Both the position numbers and the translations under genes were made by a program. From DATFVJ01 sp963851085 (GTDB lineage Bacteria; Actinomycetota; Actinomycetes; Streptosporangiales; Streptosporangiaceae): a DNA stretch of 64,000 bases. Position 1 is the first letter of the stretch, and each line of letters starts with the position of its first letter. The stretch lies in NCBI GenBank assembly GCA_963851085.1, contig CAWKNX010000010.1, forward strand, positions 1 to 64,000. Direction: 5' to 3'. This document shows positions 15,882 to 23,706 of the stretch, in pieces. The notes beneath the pieces were generated by a model, which was given only the letters and a program-made list of their open reading frames with translations, was not told the origin of the DNA and ran no database searches.

Positions 15882-17162
15882 ATGAGCACGCAGCAAACGG
15901 AGACGCGCTGGTCGTCATGGCAGGCCCTGGACTCCGGCCAGCTGCTGCTTATCTGCGCCGCGGGCATGCTGGTCGTGGCCGCGATCGCGCAGACGGCTGC
16001 GGTCGGGATGACCGGGATGCGCGACGCGGTAGCCTTCGGCGCCCTGGTCGCACTCGGTGAGCTCTTCCGCATCATGATGCCCGGTAACAGGGAATCCGCG
16101 CCGATCGCGACGGCGGGCGCGCTGGCGTACACCCTGCAGCTTCGGGTCGGCAGCCGCCCAGTTCCGCACTCGGCGATGCAGGTCATCGCGGTCACGGCGG
16201 TCGGCATGGTCGTGGGTGCGCTGCCCCATCTGGCTGCCGGTCGGCCGACGTCCATCGATGCCATGGCGCGCAGGCTCCTCGCGGTGGCGGTCGTGGCGTT
16301 CTTGTTCCGCCCGCTCGCGGACAACGCGCAGATCCAAGGGCACTGGTTTCTCGCCCTGGCGGTGATGACGGTCGTCGTCGCGGTCGCCTGGCTGGCCGAT
16401 GCGGTCATCGCGGCACTGATCCGGGCCGAGGCATTGCGCGCCAGGTTCGGCATAGCGCTCAGGGACGAGCTTCGGGTGCAGGCACCGCTCGGCGCCGCTA
16501 TCGGGGCAACAGCCATGCTGATCGCCTTCGCGGCCGAGGTGATGGGCCTCGCCGCCCTTGCCGTGTTCATCGCGCCGCTGCTCGTCACCCAGGTCGCATT
16601 CCGCAGGTACGCCGGAATCCGTCTCACGTACCTGCAAACGGTGCGCGCGCTGTCGCGGATGACCGAGGTTGGCGGCTACGTGGAAGGCGGGCACTCGCAC
16701 CGGGTGAGCAGGCTTGCCGTCGCTGTCGGCCGCGAGCTCGGGATGAATGAGCCCGATCTGCTCGAACTTGAGTATGCCGCGCTCATGCACGACATCGGCC
16801 AGCTCTCACTTCCCGACCCCATCCCCGGCGGCGCGACCGTGCTCGTTTCGCCTGCGGATCAGGCGCAGATTGCCGAACTGGGCGCGGAGGTGATCAGGAA
16901 AGCGGGCGTGCTCGACCGGGTGGCGGAGATCGTGCGAAGGCAGAGTGAGCCGTGGCGCGGTCCTGATCCTGGCCCGCCGATCAGCAGCCGCATCATCCGC
17001 GCCGCGAATGGTTTTGACGACCTGGTGGGCAGTTCCGCCGACAGGGAGCGGGCGGTGGCGGCGCTGGAGCGCCTTCGCCTGGACACGGCGTCGGAGTATG
17101 ACCCCGGGGTCGTCGAGGCGCTGAGCAGAGTGGCCGGCCGCAGGTCGCTCGCCCGCCTGTGA
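15882..17162 (+). CDS. Membrane HD-domain protein, degenerate HD-GYP paralogue
   Basis: This protein has the same architecture as its upstream neighbour: six to seven hydrophobic segments over residues about 15-230, then an HD domain (GGHSHRVSRLAVAVGRELG, LMHDIGQLSLPDP). The HD pair is kept, but the GYP region is replaced by RRQSEPWRGPDPGPPISSRI, so the HHExxDGxGYP motif is absent. It may have lost cyclic di-GMP hydrolysis and work as a receptor or partner of the first protein. The ATG at 15882 begins 64 nt after the upstream stop. Homology between the two suggests an old tandem duplication followed by divergence. Confidence 0.78.
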   Translation: MSTQQTETRWSSWQALDSGQLLLICAAGMLVVAAIAQTAAVGMTGMRDAVAFGALVALGELFRIMMPGNRESAPIATAGALAYTLQLRVGSRPVPHSAMQVIAVTAVGMVVGALPHLAAGRPTSIDAMARRLLAVAVVAFLFRPLADNAQIQGHWFLALAVMTVVVAVAWLADAVIAALIRAEALRARFGIALRDELRVQAPLGAAIGATAMLIAFAAEVMGLAALAVFIAPLLVTQVAFRRYAGIRLTYLQTVRALSRMTEVGGYVEGGHSHRVSRLAVAVGRELGMNEPDLLELEYAALMHDIGQLSLPDPIPGGATVLVSPADQAQIAELGAEVIRKAGVLDRVAEIVRRQSEPWRGPDPGPPISSRIIRAANGFDDLVGSSADRERAVAALERLRLDTASEYDPGVVEALSRVAGRRSLARL

Positions 17163-17409
17163 GGGCAGGCGTCAGGACCGACCTGCGTAAGACGCCCGCG
17201 CCGTCCCTGACCGCGCGATCCCTTAGTGTCTGTTTCGGAGCCTACGTTCGATCGGGGCGCCGGTCATCTGGGCGAGCATGGCAAAGCCGCAGCCCGTAGG
17301 GCAGAAGCGGAGCGTGCTGGAAGGCACGTCGAGGGCGAGAACGCAGCCAGGCGAAGCTCAGCGGCCGGCGAGCCGGGGCGGTACCGAAACAGGCACTTAG
17401 GAGGCCGGC

Positions 17410-18867
17410 GTGTTCGAGTCTGTGCTTGTCGCCAACCGGGGCGAGATCGCGCGGCGGATTGTCGCCACGGCGCGGCGGATGGGGATCAGGACCATCGCGG
17501 TCTACTCTGAGGCCGATCAGGCGCTGCCGTACGTCCAGGAGGCGGACGAGTCGCTGCTGATCGGGCCGCCGCCGCCGGCGCGCAGCTACCTGGACGCAGC
17601 GGCGGTGATGCAAGCGGCTCGCCGCAGCAGAGCCGCCGCCGTGCACCCAGGCTATGGATTCCTCGCCGAGAATGCCGGATTCGCCCAGCGGGTCATCGAC
17701 GAGGGCCTGATCTGGGTCGGCCCGCCGCCATCGGCGATCGAGCAGATGGGTGACAAGATCAACGCAAGGAACCTGATGGAGAAGGCCGGGGTCCCCGTGT
17801 CGGCCGGGAGCCGCGAGCCGGTGGCGGACGAGGACGCGGCGGCTGCCGAGGCGGCGCGGATCGGCTATCCCGTCATGGTCAAGGCGGCCGGGGGCGGCGG
17901 CGGCATCGGGATGAGCGCCGCGCGCGACGAGCAGCAGTTGCGCGCAGCCTTCGGCACCGCACGCAGCCGCGCCGAGCGCTTCTTCGGCAACGCGGCCATG
18001 CTGATCGAGCGGTATACGCCGCGGGCGCGGCACGTGGAGGTGCAGATCCTCGGGCTTGCCGACGGGACGATCCTTGCGCTGGGCGAACGCGACTGCTCGG
18101 TGCAACGCCGCCACCAGAAGGTCGCGGAAGAAACACCGTCCCCCGGGGTCACGCAGCGGCTGCGCGAGCGCATGCTCGAAGCGGCCGTCCGGGCGGGCGA
18201 GGCCGTCGGCTACCGGGGAGCGGGCACCGTTGAATGCCTTGTCGACGCCGACACCGGCGAGTTCTCTTTCCTCGAAATGAACACGCGCCTGCAGGTCGAG
18301 CATCCGGTGACGGAGCTTGTCACCGGGATAGACCTGGTGGAGCAGCAGTTCCTGATCGCCGCGGGCCGCGGGCTTGCGGGTGGCGGGCTTGCGGGCAGCG
18401 GGCTTGCGGGCGGCGTGCTGCCGGGACTTGCGGGCGACCGACTTGCGGGCGACCGACTTGCGGGTGGCGACCTGGGGCTTGCGGGTGGCGGGCTGCCGGG
18501 ACTTGCGGCCCATGAGCCCACGGGACACGCAATTGAGTTCCGGATCTATGCGGAGGACCCGCGGCGGTTCCTGCCCAGCCCTGGTGAGATCACCCAGTGG
18601 GAGGAGCCGATGGGCCCCGGCGTGCGGGTGGACGCGGGATACGCTGCGGGGACCACTGTCACGCCGTTCTACGACCCATTGCTCGCCAAGCTCTGCGTGC
18701 ACGGAGCGAGCCGCGACGAGGCGCTTGGCCGGGCAAGAGATGCGGTCGCCGCGTTCCGGATCACGGGCCCGAAGACCAACCTCCCCTTCCACGCCGAACT
18801 CCTCGCGAACGGCGAATTTGTCAGCGGCGCCTATGACACGGCGCTAGTAGACCGGATGCGCGCTTAG
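17410..18867 (+). CDS. accC: Acyl-CoA carboxylase biotin carboxylase subunit with a Leu-Ala-Gly repeat insert
   Basis: Biotin carboxylase carboxylates biotin on a carrier protein using ATP and bicarbonate. VLVANRGEIARRIVATARRMG, HPGYGFLAENAGFAQ, the ATP-grasp loop VKAAGGGGGIGMS, ERDCSVQRRHQKV and EMNTRLQVEHPVTE (about residue 290) are all present. Start: GTG at 17410 after AGGAGG. Unusual: residues about 318-368, just before GHAIEFRIYAEDP, are a repeat of G-L-A-G-G units replacing the short loop (EPLPF-type) of ordinary enzymes. No carboxyltransferase subunit is adjacent. The partner carrier protein lies 480 bp downstream. Confidence 0.9.
   Translation: MFESVLVANRGEIARRIVATARRMGIRTIAVYSEADQALPYVQEADESLLIGPPPPARSYLDAAAVMQAARRSRAAAVHPGYGFLAENAGFAQRVIDEGLIWVGPPPSAIEQMGDKINARNLMEKAGVPVSAGSREPVADEDAAAAEAARIGYPVMVKAAGGGGGIGMSAARDEQQLRAAFGTARSRAERFFGNAAMLIERYTPRARHVEVQILGLADGTILALGERDCSVQRRHQKVAEETPSPGVTQRLRERMLEAAVRAGEAVGYRGAGTVECLVDADTGEFSFLEMNTRLQVEHPVTELVTGIDLVEQQFLIAAGRGLAGGGLAGSGLAGGVLPGLAGDRLAGDRLAGGDLGLAGGGLPGLAAHEPTGHAIEFRIYAEDPRRFLPSPGEITQWEEPMGPGVRVDAGYAAGTTVTPFYDPLLAKLCVHGASRDEALGRARDAVAAFRITGPKTNLPFHAELLANGEFVSGAYDTALVDRMRA
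18364..18513 (+). repeat. In-frame GC-rich repeat inside accC
   Basis: About ten imperfect units of CTTGCGGGTGGCGGG and variants encode Leu-Ala-Gly-Gly-Gly or Leu-Ala-Gly-Asp-Arg. They keep frame and sit in a loop of the biotin carboxylase. Confidence 0.85.
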
Positions 18868-19344
18868 AGGCCACGCGGAAAGGGGGTAGGACAGTGAGCG
18901 TCATCCCCGCTTGCGGCAGACCGCCTCCACGGCGACGCGCCCTGGGGCGGCCCTGGGGCGGCTCGCGGTCGGGTGGCTCGCGGTCGGGCCGCGCTGGGTG
19001 GCTCGCGGTCGGGCCGCGCTGGGTGGCTCGCGGTCGGGCCGCGCTGGGGTGGCTCGCCGGCGGCTGGCAAGGCCCCGACCGCCAAGGCTTGCCTGGAAGG
19101 CACGTCGAGGGCGGCTGTGCCTGCCGGGGACGACTTCCAGACCATCGCCGGAACGCTGCCAGCAACGATGGCGGCGCTGCTTGCCCGGCGCGCCTCCGGC
19201 GCGACGGGTGTCCCCGCCCGATACGCGCCGCGCCTTTGGGCCCGGCCGCGCCAGCGCGCGGAATCGCGCGATACCCAGCACAATGGTGACGGTCGGCGGA
19301 TGCCGGCGTCGGGGAACCCATCCCGACTAGGGAAAGGAGCCGCG
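18868..19344. repeat. Gap between accC and the carrier gene, with a 25-bp minisatellite
   Basis: No convincing gene is seen. A 25-bp unit containing GGTGGCTCGCGGTCGGGCC is repeated about three times near 18955-19055. At 19094-19111, GGAAGGCACGTCGAGGGC repeats exactly a segment upstream of accC at 17323-17340, so the carboxylase gene is bracketed by a direct repeat. An ORF at 18894-19289 has a possible GTG start but is arginine/proline-rich, without family features. Confidence 0.55.
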
Positions 19345-19557
19345 GTGGCGGAGGTCCGCGCGGAGATGGTCGCGAACGTGTGGAAGGTGGTCGTCACCGA
19401 GGGCGACCAGGTGGAAGAGGGTGACACCCTGGTCATCCTCGAGTCGATGAAGATGGAGATCCCCGTCATCGCCGAGGATGCGGGTGCCCTGGTCAGGCTG
19501 CATGTGGCCGAGGGCGATGTCATTCAGGAGGGCGACCTGATCGCCATCATCGAGTAA
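19345..19557 (+). CDS. Stand-alone biotin carboxyl carrier protein
   Basis: The 70-residue product is a bare biotinyl domain: EVRAEMVANVWKVVVTEGDQVEEGDTLVILESMKMEIPV, with the biotin-acceptor Lys in ESMKME, then LHVAEGDVIQEGDLIAIIE. A GTG start at 19345 follows GGAAAGGAGC at good spacing. It is the natural acceptor for the biotin carboxylase upstream on the same strand. Such small carriers occur in actinobacteria beside acyl-CoA carboxylases. The long repeat-filled gap between the two genes is unusual for subunits of one enzyme. Confidence 0.92.
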   Translation: MAEVRAEMVANVWKVVVTEGDQVEEGDTLVILESMKMEIPVIAEDAGALVRLHVAEGDVIQEGDLIAIIE

Positions 19558-19703
19558 GGGCCCGCGCCATTGGATTGGCGCCGCAGTGCCATGTCGAGGC
19601 TGCTACCCGTGTAACTGGCACTGCCGTCCGGAGCCAGGTCGGCCCGTAGGGCGCCAAAGCACGGCTGTCAACGTGTGCATCGAGTCCGTTCAAGATCATT
19701 TTA

Positions 19704-19751
19704 ATGGATGTGCCGTTGCCGGTCGCCCCCGACCGGTAACGGCACATCCAT
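19704..19751. terminator. Long near-perfect hairpin
   Basis: Arms 19704-19724 and 19731-19751 pair in 20 of 21 positions around a 6-nt loop (GCCCCC); ATGGATGTGCCGTT opens the left arm. It is about 150 bp downstream of the carrier gene and has no T-tract. It could be an intrinsic terminator of the U-less actinobacterial kind or a mobile palindrome. Confidence 0.5.
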
Positions 19752-19854
19752 GGTCATCCGTGGCGTCAGCGCGGTGCGGGGGGCCTATGCGGGCGCCAAG
19801 ATCCACTGCGGCAGTACATAGTGGCCCGTTGGTGGCGCTATCCGGTGCCCAACG

Positions 19855-19960
19855 GGCCATGGATCATGATCCGGGCGATGGCTGCGGCCCGGGCAGCGCC
19901 GGGCTGCATGATCGCGGTAACTTCTCGGCGATATGTGCGGAAAAGTTACCGCGATCATGT
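19855..19960 (+). repeat. Dispersed palindromic repeat, copy C (complete)
   Basis: Perfect 17-bp arms CATGATCGCGGTAACTT (19907-19923) and AAGTTACCGCGATCATG (19943-19959) flank a 19-nt spacer. The left flank (GCCCAACGGGCCAT, CCCGGGCAGCGCCGGGC) also matches the flank of copy D at 3.6 kb in inverted orientation. No gene was found in 19558-20094. Confidence 0.85.
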
Positions 19961-20094
19961 AAGCCGCCGTGGGTCAGAGGCGATGGTACATATTGACAGC
20001 CGTGGGGATAGGCCCCCTAGGCCAACGATCGTGCCCGGTGTGCCCGGTGTGCCCGGTGTGCCCACCGGTTCGCCGGGCCCTTGTCCTGTCGGCG

Positions 20095-20322
20095 TCAGCC
20101 GAGATGGTTGGTTGTCCCGTGCTCGGTGCAGCGGGCCGTCCAGCCGTCCGGGCTGACCTGAACCACCAGCCGGCGCCCGCAGCGGGCGCAGTACCGCGGT
20201 GGCTCGAACCGCCTGGCCGCTTCGCACCGATCATGCGGCGTGCCGCGTGCGGCACTGACGGAGGCACCGGCGCCCGCGCCCTCCAGGGGGCCGCCACAAC
20301 GATCGCAGAATCGGGCGGTCAT
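20095..20322 (-). CDS. bsaP: Biotin synthase auxiliary protein BsaP
   Basis: This 75-residue zinc-ribbon-like protein has two Cys pairs, FCDRCGG near the N-terminus and RYCARCGRRLVVQVSPDGWTARCTEHG near the C-terminus. The second block is the signature I associate with BsaP, the small protein required by biotin synthase in mycobacteria and other actinobacteria, thought to help its iron-sulfur cluster. In many genomes bsaP sits directly after bioB; here it is 3.6 kb away from bioB, on the same strand, with three unrelated loci between. The identification rests on the remembered motif and on the biotin context of this region. Confidence 0.75.
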   Translation of the reverse strand: MTARFCDRCGGPLEGAGAGASVSAARGTPHDRCEAARRFEPPRYCARCGRRLVVQVSPDGWTARCTEHGTTNHLG

Positions 20323-20613
20323 AGCGCTCCTACCATGACTTCGTGACCGCGGTGAGTCTCCCGCCCCGCTGACCGAATGCCGCCGTGATCATGAAAATAC
20401 CGCGCACGCAGACCCAGCGTGCCTTCGACTGCCAGAGACCTCCGAGACGGATCCGTTGGCCGAACGGCGGCCAGGTTGATGCATCGCAAGGCTGTGCTTG
20501 TCTTCGTGAAGCGCGTGTTGGTGCTACCCCAGACGACACAACGCGGCCAGGTGCCCCGCCCGGGCGTCGTGGCGCCAATGAAGATTTCTCTCACAGACCG
20601 CTAGGGTACGAGC

Positions 20614-21045
20614 ATGGCGCTTGCTCCCGGCCTGCTGGCATCAGTGCGGATGGTTGTCGCGGACACTGACACGGCTACCGCTATGGGCAGCGGTGACGTA
20701 CCGGTGCTCGCCACGCCACGACTGCTCGCGCTCGCCGAGGCGGCCTCGGTGGCTGCGGTTACGCCGAGCCTGGAGTCGGGCGTCACCTCGGTCGGCACAT
20801 CGGTGGTGATGGAGCACAAACGGGCGAGCCCGATCGGTGCAGAAGTCGTGGTCGAGGCCGAACTGACCGAGGTCGATGGCCGGCGGCTGGTGTTCGGGTT
20901 CATCGCCAGGCAGACGCTGCCCGGTGGGTCACCGGACGACGGCGGCGAGAACAATGTCGTCGGAGCGGGCACGGTGGAGCGCGTGCTCGTCGACAGGGAC
21001 CGGTTCGTCAGCCGCGCCAAACAGGGCGACAAACCACACGTATGA
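20614..21045 (+). CDS. Hotdog-fold thioesterase, FlK-like
   Basis: The 143-residue product resembles the fluoroacetyl-CoA thioesterase-like (FlK) hotdog family: DTATAMGSGDVPVLATPRLLALAEAASVAAV (central helix), TSVGTSVVMEHKRASPIGAEVVVEAELTEVDGRRLVFGF (beta strands with the conserved His), and a C-terminal HERVLVDRDRF-like strand. These enzymes clear small acyl-CoAs. The ATG at 20614 is followed at once by the conserved region. Upstream (20323-20613) no other gene was seen. Confidence 0.75.
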   Translation: MALAPGLLASVRMVVADTDTATAMGSGDVPVLATPRLLALAEAASVAAVTPSLESGVTSVGTSVVMEHKRASPIGAEVVVEAELTEVDGRRLVFGFIARQTLPGGSPDDGGENNVVGAGTVERVLVDRDRFVSRAKQGDKPHV

Positions 21046-21159
21046 CACCTGGCAGTCGTGACATCTGCGCAGGCATTTCACCCGGGAGGCCTGGCAACAG
21101 GCACGTATGACATTTGGCAGCTGTGACGGCCCGCAGAGCCTGGCCCGCGCGGCCCTGAT

Positions 21160-21400
21160 GACTGTGCCACCCTCTGGGCGGCGCCCCAGGGATTCCCCGG
21201 GATCCCGCGGATCCCCGGGATCCCGCGCAGCGGTTATGACTGTGCCGGCCCGGGGGGCGGCCCCCCGGATCCGCCCGCAGGCGTGCTCGTGGTGTCACCC
21301 CGGCGGCAGCCGTTCGGGCTGTGCCGGCCCGGCGGGCGGGCCCCCCGGATCCCCTCGCAGGCGCGCTCGTGGTGTCACGCCGCGGCAGCCGTTCAGGATA
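21160..21400 (+). repeat. GC-rich interspersed repeats, three decayed units
   Basis: Units with GTGCCGGCCCGGGGGGCGG, CCCCCCGGATCC and GCGTGCTCGTGGTGTCACCC recur, each followed by GGCAGCCGTTC(A/G)GG. Between them lies GGGATCCCGCGGATCCCC. No gene is seen in 21046-21425. Confidence 0.75.
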
Positions 21401-21425
21401 AGTATTCAACGGACCCTGGTAACGA

Positions 21426-23078
21426 TCAGATCCCTGTCGTCGAGCGCGGGTAGGCGATCCCCGGATCGGTGGCCACGTTGACCAGGTAGGGGACACCCGC
21501 GTCGAACGCGCGCCGGAGCGCGGGGCCGATCTCGCCAGGTTCGGTGACAAGCTCGCCGGCACCGCCGAGCGCCGCGACCACCCCGTCGTAGCGGCACTGT
21601 GGCTGGAGGTCGGCGGCGACGTCGTAACCGTAGATCATCTGCATCGGGTGCTTTTCGAGGCCCCAGATGCCGTTGTTGCCGCAGATCATCACGACGGGCA
21701 GGCCGTGCCGGACGAGCGTGTCCGCGTCCATCAGGGAAAATCCCGCCGCGCCGTCGCCAAGCAGCAGGGCGACCTGGGCGCCCGGGCGGGCGAGCCTGGC
21801 GGCGATACCGTAGCCGAGCCCGGTGCCGAGGCAGCCGTACGGCCCTGGGTCGAGCCAGCTACCTGGGCGTTTGGGCTCGACGTACTTGCCGGCGTAGGAA
21901 ACGAAGTCGCCGCCGTCGCCGATGACCACGGCGTCGTCGTCGAGGATCCGGGTCAGTTCACCGTAGATCCGCATCGGGTGCACGGGGCTCGCATCACTCG
22001 CGAGCAGCGCCCCGTCGGCGGCCATCGCGGCGGTGACCGCGCCCTGTAGCCGCTCCAGCCACGGGTCACCTGGTTTGCGCGGCACCGCGGCCTCGGCGAG
22101 GTCACGCAGCACTGCGGTCAGATCGCTGGCGGCCGATCCGGCGAGCGGGCAGTGCGACGCGACCTGACTCGGCGAGTCCGCGATGTGCACGACGCGGGCA
22201 CGCGGCGCGCCGTGTTTCGCGCCGAACTCACCGTAGCCGAGCCGGAAGTCGAGCGGCGTACCCACGACGATCACCAGGTCGGCTTCGCCGAACGCGAGTG
22301 AGCGGGCGCGGGTGACGAGTAGCTCGTGCCCGGCGGGGAGCACGCCGCGTCCCTGCCCGTTGGTGATCACGGGCAGCAGCAGGGTCTCGGCCGCCTGCCG
22401 CGCCGCGTCCTCGGCGCCGCCGAGCCAGACGTCGGAACCGAGCACGAGCACCGGCCGGTCCGCCTCGCCGAGCAGGCCGGCGATCTGTGCGATGGCGCCG
22501 GGATCGGGGCTGGCCGCCAGCGGCGCCTCCCACGCGGGAAGCCGCGCCTCGGCCTCACCGAACAGCGCGTCCATGGGGATGTCGAGGAAGACCGGCCCGC
22601 GGTGGGGCGTGCTCGCGAGCCGGAACGCCTCATCCACGGCAGCTGCGATGCCCGCAGTCGCGTGCTCGGTCCATGCGCGTTTGGTGATCGGGGCGAGCAG
22701 CGGCGGCTGGTCGAGTTCCTGCAGGCTGCCGGCCCCCCAACGGTAGTCGGGCGCGCGGCCGCCGAGCACGACCAACGGCGAGCCGTTGAAGTGCGCGGTC
22801 GCGATCGCGCTGACCCCGTTCGTTACGCCCGGACCGGCCGTAAGCACCGCCAGCCCAGGCGTGCGGGTGAGCTTCGCCGTCGCTTCCGCCGCGAACACCG
22901 CGGTCTGCTCATGCCGGACGTCGAGCAGGCGCATCGGGGGATCGGCGTGCACAGCACCGTCATAGACGGGGAAGACGTGCCCGCCAGACAGCGTGAACAT
23001 CGTGGTGACGCCATGGCGGCGCGCGGCGGCAACCGCGTGCGCGCCGCCGTGCCCGGACAACCGCTGTGCCTCGCTCAT
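21426..23078 (-). CDS. Thiamine diphosphate-dependent enzyme, acetolactate synthase-like
   Basis: This is a 550-residue three-domain ThDP enzyme. The N-terminal PYR domain has the catalytic Glu in RHEQTAVFAAEA and GPGVTNGVSAIA. The middle domain contains RPVLVLGSDVW. The C-terminal PP domain has the ThDP-Mg site GDGAAGFSLMDADTLVRHGLPVVMICGNNGIWG. This pattern fits acetolactate synthase large subunits and relatives such as 2-hydroxyacyl-CoA lyase (oxalyl-CoA decarboxylase). No regulatory ilvN or isoleucine/valine gene is adjacent, so a catabolic ALS-like role is as likely as amino acid synthesis. It is full length. Confidence 0.85.
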   Translation of the reverse strand: MSEAQRLSGHGGAHAVAAARRHGVTTMFTLSGGHVFPVYDGAVHADPPMRLLDVRHEQTAVFAAEATAKLTRTPGLAVLTAGPGVTNGVSAIATAHFNGSPLVVLGGRAPDYRWGAGSLQELDQPPLLAPITKRAWTEHATAGIAAAVDEAFRLASTPHRGPVFLDIPMDALFGEAEARLPAWEAPLAASPDPGAIAQIAGLLGEADRPVLVLGSDVWLGGAEDAARQAAETLLLPVITNGQGRGVLPAGHELLVTRARSLAFGEADLVIVVGTPLDFRLGYGEFGAKHGAPRARVVHIADSPSQVASHCPLAGSAASDLTAVLRDLAEAAVPRKPGDPWLERLQGAVTAAMAADGALLASDASPVHPMRIYGELTRILDDDAVVIGDGGDFVSYAGKYVEPKRPGSWLDPGPYGCLGTGLGYGIAARLARPGAQVALLLGDGAAGFSLMDADTLVRHGLPVVMICGNNGIWGLEKHPMQMIYGYDVAADLQPQCRYDGVVAALGGAGELVTEPGEIGPALRRAFDAGVPYLVNVATDPGIAYPRSTTGI

Positions 23079-23167
23079 GCGGCCGACGCTACCAGCGAGT
23101 CACATGCACGCGGCAGCCAGGATCACGGCAGCGTTGGCGCGCAAACCCGCCGGCCCACGGGCGCCTG

Positions 23168-23410
23168 TCAGTGCCTGCCTGAGGCGCCGCCTTCGGGTCC
23201 TGCCGCCATGCGCCGCTCGACCAGTTGGACGGGCAGTTCGTGCACGATGGGCTCGCCGGCGTCGGCGATGTAGTGATTCGCCAGCGTCTCGTCCGCTCCG
23301 GCAGGCAGCCTGGCCGCACGGAAGATCAGCGTGAGCACGACCGCGATGATCAGGTTGATGACGAATGCGGTCAGCGCGATGTACCCGGTCTGGCCGAAAA
23401 ACGGGATCGG
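23168..23410 (-). pseudogene. C-terminal remnant of a sodium:solute symporter (MctC-like)
   Basis: The segment FFGQTGYIALTAFVINL...VVLTLIFRAARLPAGADETLANHYIADA matches the last transmembrane helix and tail of actinobacterial monocarboxylate (SSS family) permeases of about 540 residues. Only this tail remains. Upstream in the same frame is GC-rich repeat (ALPARGADPPEPP), with no further helices. The gene appears to have been deleted or disrupted by the repeat. An ORF from 23620 runs through it but is unlikely to be a functional protein. Confidence 0.65.
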
Positions 23411-23439
23411 GGCGGTGGAGCCGCCGCCGCGCGGCGCGC

Positions 23440-23545
23440 CGATCGTAGCTGCGGGGCGCGGCGGCGCGGGGGGTTCCGGGGGGTCGGCCCCCCGGGCTGG
23501 CAGAGCCCTAACGGCTGCCGTGCGGCGCGCCGATCGTAGGTGCGG
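23440..23545 (-). repeat. GC-rich interspersed repeat, reverse orientation
   Basis: On the minus strand this reads GCAGCCGTTAGGGCTCTGCC, GCCCGGGGGGCCGACCCCCCGG, then AACCCCCCGC, the same unit as at 13.0 and 54.4 kb. GCGGCGCGCCGATCGTAG(C/G)TGCGGGGCGCGGC flanks it on both sides as a direct repeat. Confidence 0.75.
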
Positions 23546-23706
23546 GGCGCGGCCCGGCCGGCCGCGTCCCGCCTGGATCGCCCGGCTCCACCGGTCACTG
23601 TCTTCCTGCCTGCGTTCCATGATCGTAATGCATGCCCGCTAAATGCGCGGGCATGCGCCACGATCATGGAACGGTGCCCGGGGCGCGGTCAGAGAGGAGG
23701 CGCCGG

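Noticed and set aside
18894..19289. Possible 131-residue gene between accC and the carrier protein
   Set aside because: The product is Arg/Pro/Gly-rich, runs through a minisatellite and shows no family pattern; competing frames look equally good.
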